Assembly (NCBI RefSeq): GCF_004138285.1
Contig: NZ_SCFN01000001.1
Span: 620,001 to 684,000, forward strand
Origin: Gottfriedia acidiceleris
Lineage (GTDB): Bacteria > Bacillota > Bacilli > Bacillales > Bacillaceae_G
Direction: 5' to 3'
Length of the DNA stretch: 64,000 nucleotides
Part shown: positions 26,862 through 35,806 of the stretch, one piece after another
How positions within the stretch are numbered: position 1 is the first letter of the stretch
Layout: the number at the start of each line of letters is the position of its first letter
Translations under genes and position numbers: made by a program
The notes under the pieces: generated by a model
Seen by the model: only the letters and a program-made list of their open reading frames with translations
Told to the model about the DNA's origin: nothing
Databases searched by the model: none

Positions 26862-27362
26862 ATGAATATGACGGAAAAAGAAATACAATTACTTCAGTGT
26901 ATTGAACAAAATGGACGCTTAAGTAATGACGTAATAGCAAAAATGATTGGAGCTACAGAAGAAGAGGTAGCTGATATATTAACAAAATTTGAAAACGATC
27001 GTGTTATTCTTCAATACATTACGCTTATTGATTGGGGGAAAGTGCCAGTTCAAGAAAGTATAACTGCTATGATTGATGTAAAAGTTGCTCCAAAACGTGG
27101 GGTAGGGTTTGATGAGATTGCTGAAAAAATCTATTTATACCCGGAAGTTAAATCAGTTTATTTAATGTCAGGAACATATGACTTATCAGTTGTAGTAGAA
27201 GGAAAAACAATGACATCAATTGCTTCATTTGTATCCCAAAAACTATCGACTTTAGAATCTATTTTATCTACGACTACCCATTTTATTTTAAAACGTTATA
27301 AACATGATAGTATCGTATACGGTCAAAAACAAAGTGATAAGCGTATGGTGATCACGCCATGA
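26862..27362 (+). CDS. alaR: Lrp/AsnC-family regulator AlaR
   Basis: A 166-residue regulator. A short winged-helix region (about 3-60) is followed by an Lrp ligand-binding RAM domain with YLMSGTYDLSVVVEG. The length and direct 4-base overlap (ATGA) with an alanine aminotransferase match B. subtilis alaR-alaT (formerly yugG-yugH). It probably controls its own operon in response to alanine. The chosen ATG has AAGGAG 7 bases upstream, but another ATG lies two codons inside. Confidence 0.9.
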   Translation: MNMTEKEIQLLQCIEQNGRLSNDVIAKMIGATEEEVADILTKFENDRVILQYITLIDWGKVPVQESITAMIDVKVAPKRGVGFDEIAEKIYLYPEVKSVYLMSGTYDLSVVVEGKTMTSIASFVSQKLSTLESILSTTTHFILKRYKHDSIVYGQKQSDKRMVITP

Positions 27363-28561
27363 GTAAATTTAATTTATCAAATACAGTAACTACACTACAA
27401 CCATCAGGGATTCGAAAGTTTTTTGATTTAGCGGCTAGTATGGATAATGTCATTTCACTTGGGGTAGGTGAACCTGATTTTGTCACGCCTTGGAACGTGA
27501 GAGAAGCAAGTATTTATTCGTTAGAAACAGGACATACAGCATACACTTCAAATGCTGGACTGTTAGAATTACGTCAAGAAGTAAGTCGGTATTTTGCTAA
27601 GAAATTTGATGTGCATTATAGTTCAGAGGATGAATTAATTATAACTGTAGGGGCAAGTCAAGGGATTGATATTGCTTTAAGAACAATTTTAAATCCAGGA
27701 GACGAAGTAATCGTTATTGATCCATGCTTTGTTTCATATGCTCCTTTAGTTTCACTAGCGGGCGGTGTTCCAGTTCATTTAGCAACGACAGGAGAGGAAG
27801 AATTTAAAATCAATCTTCAAGCGTTGAAAAAGAAACTTACACCGAAAACTAAGGCGATCTTACTTTGTAATCCTAATAACCCAACTGGTACTTTACTGGA
27901 AAAAGAATTATTAGAGGATTTAGCCGTATTTGTTAAAAAACATAATTTAATTGTCATTTCTGATGAAATTTATGCTGAACTTGTTTATGATGGCGAATAT
28001 ACAAGCTTTGCAAATATCGATGGAATGCGAGACCATACAATTTTAATTTCTGGATTTTCTAAGACATTTGCAATGACAGGCTGGCGACTTGGAATTGTTG
28101 CAGCACCTTCGGACATTATTTCCCATATGCTTAAAGTTCATCAATATGCAATTATGTGTGCACCAACTATGTCACAGCATGCTGCAGTTGAAGCACTTCG
28201 AAATGGAGATCATGATGTAGAAGCAATGCGACGCAGTTATATGCAACGTCGTAATTTCCTTGTGCAATCTCTTCAAGAAATTGGATTATCATGTCATCTT
28301 CCTGGTGGAGCTTTTTATGTATTCCCATCAATACAGAATACTGGCTTAACATCAGAGGAGTTCGCTGAACAATTATTATTAAAAGAGAGAGTAGCGGTCG
28401 TCCCGGGAAATGTTTTTGGAGATTGTGGTGAAGGGTATATTCGATGTTCTTATGCAACTTCATTAAATCAATTAATTGAAGCTACAAAAAGGATTAATCG
28501 ATTTTTACAGACGCTTCCAACTTACCAGCCAACAAATTTTATAAAAGTTGAAAGTAAATAA
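27359..28561 (+). CDS. alaT: Alanine aminotransferase (class I PLP enzyme) AlaT
   Basis: Makes L-alanine from pyruvate with an amino donor. 400 residues, class I/II fold. GVGEPDF, CNPNNPTGTL (substrate loop), SDEIYAELVYD (PLP Asp and Tyr), SGFSKTFAMTGWRLG (Schiff-base Lys) and a late Arg in YIRCSYA are all present. Its coupling to alaR supports the alanine assignment over other aminotransferases such as PatA. It is followed by a strong bidirectional terminator. Confidence 0.9.
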   Translation: MSKFNLSNTVTTLQPSGIRKFFDLAASMDNVISLGVGEPDFVTPWNVREASIYSLETGHTAYTSNAGLLELRQEVSRYFAKKFDVHYSSEDELIITVGASQGIDIALRTILNPGDEVIVIDPCFVSYAPLVSLAGGVPVHLATTGEEEFKINLQALKKKLTPKTKAILLCNPNNPTGTLLEKELLEDLAVFVKKHNLIVISDEIYAELVYDGEYTSFANIDGMRDHTILISGFSKTFAMTGWRLGIVAAPSDIISHMLKVHQYAIMCAPTMSQHAAVEALRNGDHDVEAMRRSYMQRRNFLVQSLQEIGLSCHLPGGAFYVFPSIQNTGLTSEEFAEQLLLKERVAVVPGNVFGDCGEGYIRCSYATSLNQLIEATKRINRFLQTLPTYQPTNFIKVESK

Positions 28562-28569
28562 ACGAAAAA

Positions 28570-28615
28570 TAAAGCTCTTGTTTTCTATTTGAGGAAACAA
28601 GAGCTTTTATTTTAT
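28570..28615. terminator. Bidirectional terminator between alaT and sirB
   Basis: AAAGCTCTTGTTT (28571-28583) pairs with AAACAAGAGCTTT (28595-28607), followed by T on the plus strand and A-rich sequence before it. It overlaps the sirB stop codon. Confidence 0.85.
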
Positions 28616-29362
28616 TGCATTATATAATTCCTTTGTTTGAGCTTCAAGTATTCTTTCAGTAAAAATTGATGTAATTAAGTGATCATACCCTAAGGTTTCA
28701 CATAATATCCAGTTATTTTGCATTTCTAGAGGTAGCGATTTTATTTTATCTTTTAATTCATTCATAAGAGTTCCGGAAAAAAATAAATACGGAACGATTA
28801 TTACTTGTTGATTTTTTTCAGTCAATAGTTGATTCCAAGCTTCGTGAATCGACGGCTTTGAAACTGCCATAAAAGCAGGGAGTACAGGATGCTTTAAACT
28901 TACTTCAAGAAGTTTAACGATTGAAACGAAATCATTTATCGTTAATGGATCACTACTTCCTCTTCCAACTAGCAGAATTTTAGTTGGTTTTATTAAATGC
29001 TTAACCTTTTCATTTATTCGCTTTTGGATTAATTCAATCATATTTTTGTGAATTCCGATTGGAGTGGCAATTTTTATTTTTATGTGTGGATATTCCTTTT
29101 GAAATTTTGTGATTTCAAGAGGAATATCCACCTTTGCATGATTTGCAGAAAGGAGTAAAACCGGCAATACTGTTACCGATTTTGCTCCTTTACGCAAACA
29201 ATTCTTTAATCCTACTGAAATTGATGGTTCTACGAGTTCAATAAAACTAATTTCTTGAATAGGGCAATCGATTTGTTTTTGTACTTTTTTAACAAATTGT
29301 ATGGCTGAATGGACAGCCGATTTTACACGGCTTCCATGACATACATATAAGATTGCATCCAT
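28607..29362 (-). CDS. sirB: Sirohydrochlorin ferrochelatase SirB (CbiX type)
   Basis: Inserts Fe2+ into sirohydrochlorin, the last step of siroheme. 251 residues with two CbiX-like halves. The metal-site His is in YVCHGSR, and a second lies in SANHAKVDIP. ATG 29362 has GAGGTG upstream. It is the last gene of the sulfur operon. B. subtilis has sirC (precorrin-2 dehydrogenase) after it; here the operon ends, so that step must be encoded elsewhere. Confidence 0.9.
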   Translation of the reverse strand: MDAILYVCHGSRVKSAVHSAIQFVKKVQKQIDCPIQEISFIELVEPSISVGLKNCLRKGAKSVTVLPVLLLSANHAKVDIPLEITKFQKEYPHIKIKIATPIGIHKNMIELIQKRINEKVKHLIKPTKILLVGRGSSDPLTINDFVSIVKLLEVSLKHPVLPAFMAVSKPSIHEAWNQLLTEKNQQVIIVPYLFFSGTLMNELKDKIKSLPLEMQNNWILCETLGYDHLITSIFTERILEAQTKELYNAIK

Positions 29363-29395
29363 TCTAAAGCACCTCATTCCATTTTAAGGGAGAAT

Positions 29396-30181
29396 TTATA
29401 GACTTGAATAATTAATGTTTTTATGTTCAGTGATCGCGTTATAGTCAGTCTCAAACCATTGTAATTGATGGTGTAATTTAACTACTTCTCCTACGATAAT
29501 CATACTAGGATTGGTTATTTTTTCTTTTTCAACGTCTGATATTACATTTTTTAATGTACTAATGATCGTTCGCTGTTGTTCAGTAGTACCATAATGAATC
29601 AGCGCAACAGGGGTGTCTTGATGTTTTCCATTTGAAATTAGTTGATGACGAATATATGGTAAGTTATTAACTCCCATATAAATTGCTAGTGTGTCAATGC
29701 CTTTTGCTAAAGAGGCCCATTTAACCGTATCCTCTTCTTTGCAATGACCTGTTACAAAAGCAAAGGAACTACTATAATCACGATGGGTGACAGGGATACC
29801 AGCATAAGCTGGAGCTGCTATACCTGATGTAATGCCAGGAACGATTTCAAAGGAGACACCACGTTCTACAAGATAAGTTGCTTCTTCACCACCACGACCA
29901 AAAATGAAAGGATCTCCACCTTTTAATCGAACTACGTTTTTCCCTTTTTTTGCATACTTCACTAAGAAAGCATTTATTGTTTCTTGTTTTAATGCATGGT
30001 AGTTTGGTAGTTTACCAGCGTATATTAACTCGACGGATTCTTTTGCATACTCTAATAGTTCCTTATTAACTAGTCGGTCATATATAATGACATCTGCATT
30101 TTGAATGCACTTTAGTCCTTTTATTGTAATTAGATCAACATCCCCTGGTCCAGCACCAACTAAATAAACTTTTCCAATCAT
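29396..30181 (-). CDS. sumT: Uroporphyrinogen-III C-methyltransferase
   Basis: Adds two SAM methyl groups to uroporphyrinogen III to make precorrin-2 for siroheme. 261 residues with the family signatures VGAGPGDVDLITIKG, RLKGGDPFIFGRGGEE, GVPV-type ITSGIAAPAYAGIPVTHR, and MGV near the active site. It is a stand-alone methylase with no CysG dehydrogenase domain. ATG 30181 has GAGGTG upstream. It sits between DUF3906 and sirB. Confidence 0.93.
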   Translation of the reverse strand: MIGKVYLVGAGPGDVDLITIKGLKCIQNADVIIYDRLVNKELLEYAKESVELIYAGKLPNYHALKQETINAFLVKYAKKGKNVVRLKGGDPFIFGRGGEEATYLVERGVSFEIVPGITSGIAAPAYAGIPVTHRDYSSSFAFVTGHCKEEDTVKWASLAKGIDTLAIYMGVNNLPYIRHQLISNGKHQDTPVALIHYGTTEQQRTIISTLKNVISDVEKEKITNPSMIIVGEVVKLHHQLQWFETDYNAITEHKNINYSSL

Positions 30182-30197
30182 TCCACACACCTCATCA

Positions 30198-30416
30198 TCA
30201 TCGTTTACTTAAAACTTCTAAATCTAAAATAAAGCCACCACTTTGACTAATTTTCTTTTTTTCATACATCAGTAGTTCATTAACTTCCGGTTTCTTAACA
30301 TAAAACTTTTCAAGTTCTGTATCAACTAATTTAAATGCTTTTTCATCATCACTTGCTAATATAACAATAGGAACGATACGGCTTTCGATTGATGCTTCAA
30401 ATCGATATAAAAACAT
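30198..30416 (-). CDS. DUF3906 family small protein
   Basis: A 72-residue soluble protein beginning MFLYRFEASIESR, which I recognise as DUF3906, a family found beside sulfite reductase in B. cereus-type genomes. Function is unknown. It lies 16 bases from both the sulfite reductase and sumT genes, so it should be co-translated with them. It may assist sulfite reductase or siroheme delivery, but that is inference from place alone. Confidence 0.7.
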   Translation of the reverse strand: MFLYRFEASIESRIVPIVILASDDEKAFKLVDTELEKFYVKKPEVNELLMYEKKKISQSGGFILDLEVLSKR

Positions 30417-30432
30417 ATGTCACCGACTTTCT

Positions 30433-32055
30433 TTAAGATGCATTAACAGTTTCAAGAATGGAAGTTAAATAGGTTTGTAATTCTTCAATACCAACTCTTG
30501 ATACATAATCTAAATAAGGCTCTGAAGGTAGTTTATTTTCACTAAAGTGCTGTAAGAATTTTTCTAATACTAGGTGAAGGGCAGGGGATTCAACCTTCCC
30601 TTTTAATTTTTGATTTAATTTACCACCGTTGGCTAATGTACCACCTACATAGATTTCAAAAGCCTCAACTAATTCTTTTTTCTCATTTCGAGCCTTGATT
30701 CCTTGAAGTCCTATATCAGCGATTGCTCTTTGACCACAAGAGTTAGGGCAACCAACCATATGAATTCTAACAGGTACATCTAAAGTAATTTTTTCATCTA
30801 AATAAGAAGCTGTTTCCTTCATACGAGCCTTCGTTTCGACTAAAGCTAAATTGCAGTATTCATTTCCTGTACAAGCAACAGAATAACCAATAAATTTTGG
30901 CGGTATTGGTGTGAATTTTTCAAGTATTGGTTCTTTTAATAATTCTTCAATATTTTCTGCTGGAATATTTGGCAAAATTAAATTTTGTGAATTACAATTA
31001 CGTATTTCACCATTACCGTATTTTTTAACAATTCTAGCTAACTCAAAAACATCCTTAGAATGCAATCTTCCAACAGGTATACTTAATCCGACATAATTTA
31101 GTCCTTCTTGCTTTTGTGGATGAACTCCATAAAAATATCCTGCATTCCATGATTCTTCATAGCCAGTTCCTTTTGTTAATAGCTTACCTGTATATCCTTC
31201 TAAAACTTCTTTAAACTTTTCAACGCCCCAATCAGCGACTAAAAACTTTAAACGAGAGTGATGGCGTTTCTCACGGTAGCCATAATCTCTAAAGATTGTT
31301 GTAACGGCGATTGCAACTTCCTTCACTTGATGTGGTAACAAGAATACATCAAGTTCTTGAGCTAAATGTGGAGCAGAAGAAAGTCCGCCACCTACTTTTA
31401 AATGGAAACCAGAAGTTTCCTTGCCGTTAATTTCTTTAATAGCCGGAATAAATGAAATGCAGTTAATTTCTGCATTTGATGCATTATTTTTATTTGTACT
31501 GATCGACATTTTATATTTTCTTGGTAGATTAGAGAATTCTTCATTAAACTGAAAGAATTCATAAACTTCCTTCACGATAGGTGTAGTATCAAATAATTCA
31601 TTTGGATCGATCCCTGCAAGTGGGTTTCCAACGATATTACGTGTAATATCACCACATGCACCAGCACTAGATAGACCAACTTTTTCTAAACGAGTGAAAA
31701 TATCTGGTATTTGTTCAATTGTTAGCCAATGAAATTGGATTGCTTGACGAGTTGTAATATCATATACATCTCGACCATAATCACGAGCGATTTCTGCTAA
31801 TGTTTTAAGCTGTTCATGTGTTAATATGCCAGACGGAACATTAACTCGCATCATAAAATATCCGGCTTCTTTTGGTTTTTGTAAATAGCATCCAGCCCAC
31901 TTGAATAAATCCCATTGATCTTTTGGAATTGATTCAAACCCATTTTTAGCATAGTAGGGGATGTCATCATAAATTTTAAGTCCATCCTTAACGAGTTTCT
32001 TTTTTTCAGTTTCATTTAGCTTAAGATTGTCTTTCCATATTTTTTCAAATGCCAT
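30433..32055 (-). CDS. Ferredoxin-type assimilatory sulfite (or nitrite) reductase
   Basis: A 540-residue siroheme/[4Fe-4S] reductase. It reduces sulfite to sulfide with six electrons, here probably from ferredoxin. The cluster cysteines are in CTGNEYC and GCPNSCGQ. THR-type siroheme contacts lie earlier (DITTRQAIQFHW, GDITRNIVGNP). Sequence alone cannot separate sulfite from nitrite reductases, but place between cysC and siroheme genes argues for sulfite. The start is ATG with AAGGTGAT upstream. Confidence 0.88.
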   Translation of the reverse strand: MAFEKIWKDNLKLNETEKKKLVKDGLKIYDDIPYYAKNGFESIPKDQWDLFKWAGCYLQKPKEAGYFMMRVNVPSGILTHEQLKTLAEIARDYGRDVYDITTRQAIQFHWLTIEQIPDIFTRLEKVGLSSAGACGDITRNIVGNPLAGIDPNELFDTTPIVKEVYEFFQFNEEFSNLPRKYKMSISTNKNNASNAEINCISFIPAIKEINGKETSGFHLKVGGGLSSAPHLAQELDVFLLPHQVKEVAIAVTTIFRDYGYREKRHHSRLKFLVADWGVEKFKEVLEGYTGKLLTKGTGYEESWNAGYFYGVHPQKQEGLNYVGLSIPVGRLHSKDVFELARIVKKYGNGEIRNCNSQNLILPNIPAENIEELLKEPILEKFTPIPPKFIGYSVACTGNEYCNLALVETKARMKETASYLDEKITLDVPVRIHMVGCPNSCGQRAIADIGLQGIKARNEKKELVEAFEIYVGGTLANGGKLNQKLKGKVESPALHLVLEKFLQHFSENKLPSEPYLDYVSRVGIEELQTYLTSILETVNAS

Positions 32056-32066
32056 CGAACATCACC

Positions 32067-32663
32067 TTACCCAATATAATTTTTACTCTTTAAAAATTGA
32101 AGTATTGTTTCAACACATTCTTGTACAGATTGCTGATCAGTATTTAATGTAATTTCTGGCTTTATTGGTGCCTCATACGGAGAGCTGATGCCAGTAAAGT
32201 TTTGAATTTCACCATTTTTTGCTTTTTTATAAAGTCCTTTCGGATCTCTACTCTCACAAGTTTCAACGGAGCATTCTACGTAAACTTCAATAAACTCGTC
32301 TTGTTCGACTAATGACCTAACGATATTTCGATCAGCAATAAATGGGGAGATAAAAGCCGTTAAGACAATTTGCCCATTATCAACAAAGAGTTTTGCTACT
32401 TCACCAATTCGTCTTATGTTTTCAGTTCTGTCATAATCAGTGAATCCTAGATCTTTGTTCAAGCCGTGACGAATATTATCACCATCTAGTACGTATTGTT
32501 GAACATTAAGATGGAATAATGCTTTTGCAATCTCGTTAGCAATCGTCGATTTACCTGAAGCAGATAAACCAGTAAACCATAAAATACAGCTGTGGTGCTT
32601 GTTTTTTTGACGACGGTCTTCTTTTGAAATACTAGCCTGATGCCAAACGATATTTTTAGACAT
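32067..32663 (-). CDS. cysC: Adenylylsulfate (APS) kinase
   Basis: Phosphorylates APS to PAPS with ATP. 198 residues. P-loop GLSASGKST, DGDNIRHGLNKDLGF, the ISPF region and GISSPYE are all present. It lies 12 bases after sat. The presence of cysC beside a CysH with a full iron-sulfur motif leaves open whether APS or PAPS is the main substrate of reduction. The ATG has AGGAG upstream. Confidence 0.94.
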   Translation of the reverse strand: MSKNIVWHQASISKEDRRQKNKHHSCILWFTGLSASGKSTIANEIAKALFHLNVQQYVLDGDNIRHGLNKDLGFTDYDRTENIRRIGEVAKLFVDNGQIVLTAFISPFIADRNIVRSLVEQDEFIEVYVECSVETCESRDPKGLYKKAKNGEIQNFTGISSPYEAPIKPEITLNTDQQSVQECVETILQFLKSKNYIG

Positions 32664-32675
32664 TTAACGTTTCTC

Positions 32676-33827
32676 CTATTCTACAGAAATTGATTCAGGT
32701 TCTTTTAAACCTTCAATTAGTACTTCAACAACTTCTTTTCTACTAAAAGCAGAAGGAGGAATTTCACCTTTTTTTAGCATTTCACGAACCTTCGTACCAG
32801 ATAATGTTACGTGATGCTCACTACCATGCGGGCATGTTTTGGTCGATGCCATATTCTCGCACTTTGAGCAATAGAAACTATTTTCAAAGAATAGGAGAGA
32901 GATTCCTAATTCATCTTGTGAAAACTTTTGAAAGATTTTTTGTGCATCATAAGTTCCGTAGTAATTGCCAACGCCAGCATGATCACGACCAACAATAAAA
33001 TGTGTGCAGCCGTAATTTTTTCTAACAATTGAATGGAACACAGCTTCTCTTGGTCCTGCATATCGCATTGCGGCAGGGAATACGGCTAAAAATACACGGT
33101 CTGTAGGATAATAGTTTTGGAGTAATACTTTATAGCTTTTCATTCGGACTTCTGCAGGAATATCGTCCGATTTTGTCTCTCCAACTAATGGGTTTAAGAA
33201 CAAGCCATCTACAATTTCAAGTGCGGTTTTCTGAATATATTCATGGGCACGATGAACTGGATTACGAGTTTGAAATCCAACTATTTTTTTCCAATTTAAT
33301 GATGCAAATTTTTCTCTCGTTTCTTTTGGACTTAAATAATGTTCAGTGAATTGAGTACGATTAATTTGTCTAATAACAGTTATTTCGCCACCTAAATAAA
33401 CATCACCACGGGAATACATTTTTGCTACTCCAGGGTGGTTTGTGTCAGTAGTACCATAAACAAACTGTGCCTCAGGTAATTTGTTAGGTGTATAAATATC
33501 ATCAATCTTTAACAAGCCATACACATTATTTTCCCAAGTTAGTTTAACTAGTTCACCTAGTTTTAGATTGCTAGCTATTTGTCCACTCACAGGAAGGGTA
33601 ATTGGAATACTCCATACAGTCCCGTCTTTTAATCTCATTGTGCTTACGACTTGCTCATAATCATCTTTTCCTAAATAACCAGTAAGTGGACTATAAGCTC
33701 CATTTCCAATTAGCTCTAGATCACTTAATGCAATTAAATCTAAGGGAATTTCCTTCAAACCATCTTTAATAGTAACTTCTGGATTAAATCGATTAATTAA
33801 GACTCCACCATGAGGGGGTAAACTCAT
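32676..33827 (-). CDS. sat: Sulfate adenylyltransferase
   Basis: Activates sulfate with ATP to APS. 383 residues, the usual length. The catalytic [11 protein letters not shown] and [12 protein letters not shown] motifs are present, plus a zinc-binding [10 protein letters not shown]...CPHGSEHH stretch. I chose ATG 33827 with AAGGAGTG 7 bases upstream. The frame to 33893 adds 22 residues without a good site. It is the second enzyme gene of the operon. Confidence 0.94.
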   Translation of the reverse strand: MSLPPHGGVLINRFNPEVTIKDGLKEIPLDLIALSDLELIGNGAYSPLTGYLGKDDYEQVVSTMRLKDGTVWSIPITLPVSGQIASNLKLGELVKLTWENNVYGLLKIDDIYTPNKLPEAQFVYGTTDTNHPGVAKMYSRGDVYLGGEITVIRQINRTQFTEHYLSPKETREKFASLNWKKIVGFQTRNPVHRAHEYIQKTALEIVDGLFLNPLVGETKSDDIPAEVRMKSYKVLLQNYYPTDRVFLAVFPAAMRYAGPREAVFHSIVRKNYGCTHFIVGRDHAGVGNYYGTYDAQKIFQKFSQDELGISLLFFENSFYCSKCENMASTKTCPHGSEHHVTLSGTKVREMLKKGEIPPSAFSRKEVVEVLIEGLKEPESISVE

Positions 33828-33906
33828 TTCTAAACACTCCTTAAATTTTCCTATTTTAATAGTTAGTAAGAATAAATTTTCGTTTTTTAGCATCTAATAT
33901 AGACAA

Positions 33907-34608
33907 CTAATCATGTAATCCACATTCAGTTTTTTGTGATCCAGACCAACGACCAGAGCGACTATCCGAAGAATTTGAAGCAGGTAATGTACATACCTCG
34001 CAACCTATACTCGGGTACCCAATATCGTGTAATGGATTGTATGGGAGATTTTTGTAATATACATATCGCCAAACTTCCTTCCAAGTCCAATGGATTAAGG
34101 GACAAACTTTTACCAGGTTGAACTTATTATCTAGATTAAGAAATTCTGTTTTTTGCCTTGAAGGAGATTGTTCCCTTCTTAAGCCTGAAACCCAAGCATT
34201 TGCACCTTTTAGAGCTTCTTGAAGTGGTAAGATTTTGCGAATATTACAGCATTTATTTGGTTCACGCTTCCATAACTCATCTCCATGAATACTTGCTTGC
34301 TCTTCTAAAGTCAGACTTGGTGTTTTCTTTTCTATTTGTAAGCTTGGATATTTAGCTTGCACGCGGTCTATTAATTCATAAGTTTCCTTGAAATGTAGGC
34401 CGGTCTCTAAGAAAACAACCTTTGCATCAGGCTTTACTTTTGAAATTAAATCAATTAATAAGATTCCCTCAACTCCAAAGCTACAAGCATAAATTAGGCC
34501 ATCACCATAGGTTTTGTAGGCCCACTCTAGTACTTCAAGTGCACCTTTTGTTTCATTATCAATCGAAAAGTCAGGAATGCTTTTCACGTTCCAATTTTCA
34601 AATCTCAT
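33907..34608 (-). CDS. cysH: APS/PAPS reductase CysH
   Basis: Reduces activated sulfate to sulfite using thioredoxin. 233 residues. CSFGVEG (P-loop-like), KCCNIRK and a later GCEVCTLP supply the four cysteines of a [4Fe-4S] cluster typical of APS-type enzymes. The active-site Cys is in TECGLH at the C-terminus. ATG 34608 has GGAGG upstream. An intrinsic terminator lies only 40 bases before it, which suggests controlled read-through. Confidence 0.93.
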   Translation of the reverse strand: MRFENWNVKSIPDFSIDNETKGALEVLEWAYKTYGDGLIYACSFGVEGILLIDLISKVKPDAKVVFLETGLHFKETYELIDRVQAKYPSLQIEKKTPSLTLEEQASIHGDELWKREPNKCCNIRKILPLQEALKGANAWVSGLRREQSPSRQKTEFLNLDNKFNLVKVCPLIHWTWKEVWRYVYYKNLPYNPLHDIGYPSIGCEVCTLPASNSSDSRSGRWSGSQKTECGLHD

Positions 34609-34647
34609 TTTCTTTTCCTCCAATTGACTAAAGAAGCCAAGTTATCC

Positions 34648-34702
34648 TAAAAAGAAAAGGCAGCTCAAATCTACATTTTTCATACGTAGACTTGAACTGC
34701 CT
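34648..34702 (-). terminator. Intrinsic terminator/attenuator between yezD-like gene and cysH
   Basis: On the minus strand a 17-bp stem (34702-34686 with 34674-34658) with an 11-base loop is followed by TTTTCTTTTT. Its two imperfect pairs are G-U on the minus strand but A-C mismatches on the plus strand, so selection acts on the minus-strand RNA. The 50 bases left before cysH show no promoter. Confidence 0.75.
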
Positions 34703-34730
34703 CTAGTTTTTCTAGTCAGCAGGAACATAT

Positions 34731-34874
34731 TTACTTTAATCGTATTTTTTCTTGCTTTTCTACTTGAATAATTCTCCCATCTTGAACGACTAATGTGATT
34801 GTTCCAAATCTTAAACCATTAAGTAACGATTCCACGACCTCAATGATGGGTTTTAAGTCGTTGGTTTGGCTCAT
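34731..34874 (-). CDS. yezD: YezD-like small protein (DUF2292)
   Basis: A 47-codon gene with ATG at 34874 and an AGGAGG site 7 bases upstream. The product (MSQTNDLKPII, then LRFGTITLVVQDGRIIQVEK) matches the YezD/DUF2292 pattern of a short protein with a G-x-I-T-L-V-V-Q-D-G-R core, often found next to sulfur genes. Function is unknown. It heads the sulfur operon and is separated from cysH by a terminator-like hairpin. It may be a regulator or a leader-type gene. Confidence 0.75.
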   Translation of the reverse strand: MSQTNDLKPIIEVVESLLNGLRFGTITLVVQDGRIIQVEKQEKIRLK

Positions 34875-34904
34875 GAGCTTCCTCCTAGAATTTAATTACA
34901 ACTA

Positions 34905-34932
34905 AGTCTATCAGAATTATATGGATTGTCAA
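34905..34932 (-). promoter_or_regulatory. Sigma-A-type promoter of the sulfur operon
   Basis: On the minus strand TTGACA (34932-34927), a 16-base spacer and TAGACT (34910-34905), about 30 bases before the yezD-like start. The leader is too short for a SAM riboswitch. Confidence 0.5.
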
Positions 34933-35098
34933 TTTCAAAAATGATAATTTATTAAAAATTTATATATTTCTTAATTTTGTATAATGTGATTGAAGCTCTC
35001 CAATATATGTCAAATGTTGAAAATTATAAGTAAAAAACAATATTATAAATAATTCATTAAAAATCTGTTTTGCATTTTAATATTTAGAAAAAATTATT

Positions 35099-35128
35099 TT
35101 GTTCTTATAAGCTATTAATGAATATACA
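35099..35128 (+). promoter_or_regulatory. Possible sigma-A-type promoter of yuiD
   Basis: TTGTTC (35099-35104), an 18-base spacer and TATACA (35123-35128). The rest of the 34933-35186 gap is very A+T-rich and shows no gene. Confidence 0.45.
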
Positions 35129-35186
35129 TTTATTTAAGAAAGATAATAATGGAATAATAATTATTTACACCTAAAGGAGGTTCCTT

Positions 35187-35612
35187 TTGACGATATTTCA
35201 TAACGAACCATTAATTTCAGCTGTTATAGCGTGGTTTATTGCGCAGTTTTTAAAGGTCATTATCCATTTATTTAAAGAAAAAGAATTTGATATATCTAAG
35301 TTTTTTGCTTCTGGTGGTATGCCAAGTTCACATTCCTCAACAGTGACTGGATTAGCATTAAGTGTTGGATTAACAGAAGGATTTGAAAATGTTACTTTCG
35401 CAATCTCAGCAATTTTTGCTACGATTATTATGTATGATGCTTCAGGTGTAAGATTGGCAGTTAGTAAACATGCAAAGTTATTAAATGATTTTTTTCATGG
35501 AAGAATTAAAAATTATAAAGCCTTAAATGAACTAGTAGGTCATACTTCATATGAAGTTGTTGTTGGAGCATTAATTGGAATCATCATTGCAATCATAGTT
35601 TCAAAATTTTAA
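35187..35612 (+). CDS. yuiD: Divergent PAP2 family membrane protein (YuiD, DUF212)
   Basis: A 141-residue membrane protein with about four hydrophobic segments. GGMPSSHSSTVTGLA is the PAP2-type phosphatase signature, and VGHTSYEVVVGALIG the second half. The family is annotated as divergent acid phosphatase; its substrate is not established. The start is TTG with AAAGGAGG 6 bases upstream. It is a single gene, closed by a strong terminator. Confidence 0.85.
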   Translation: MTIFHNEPLISAVIAWFIAQFLKVIIHLFKEKEFDISKFFASGGMPSSHSSTVTGLALSVGLTEGFENVTFAISAIFATIIMYDASGVRLAVSKHAKLLNDFFHGRIKNYKALNELVGHTSYEVVVGALIGIIIAIIVSKF

Positions 35613-35657
35613 CGCTCTAATATAAATCAATTGATTTATATTATGGGCGTTTTTTTA
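35612..35657 (+). terminator. Terminator after yuiD
   Basis: A long stem: ACGCTCTAATATAAATCAA (35612-35630) pairs with TTGATTTATATTATGGGCGT (35631-35650), followed by TTTTTT. The stem overlaps the last base of the yuiD stop codon. Confidence 0.85.
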
Positions 35658-35806
35658 CACATTAAGAAAAAGTAAATTAGCATCGAGGTAGTTAATTCGA
35701 CTTGGTGGTAAAATGTTACATTTTCTGACTCAAAATATATATCAATAGGCGAATTTACATCAGTTTGATAAGATATTGGTAGGATATGTAAATAAGGAGT
35801 GGAAAA

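Noticed and set aside
34875-35186. SAM riboswitch upstream of the sulfur operon
   Set aside because: The promoter lies only about 30 bases before the yezD-like gene and no S-box core sequence is present.
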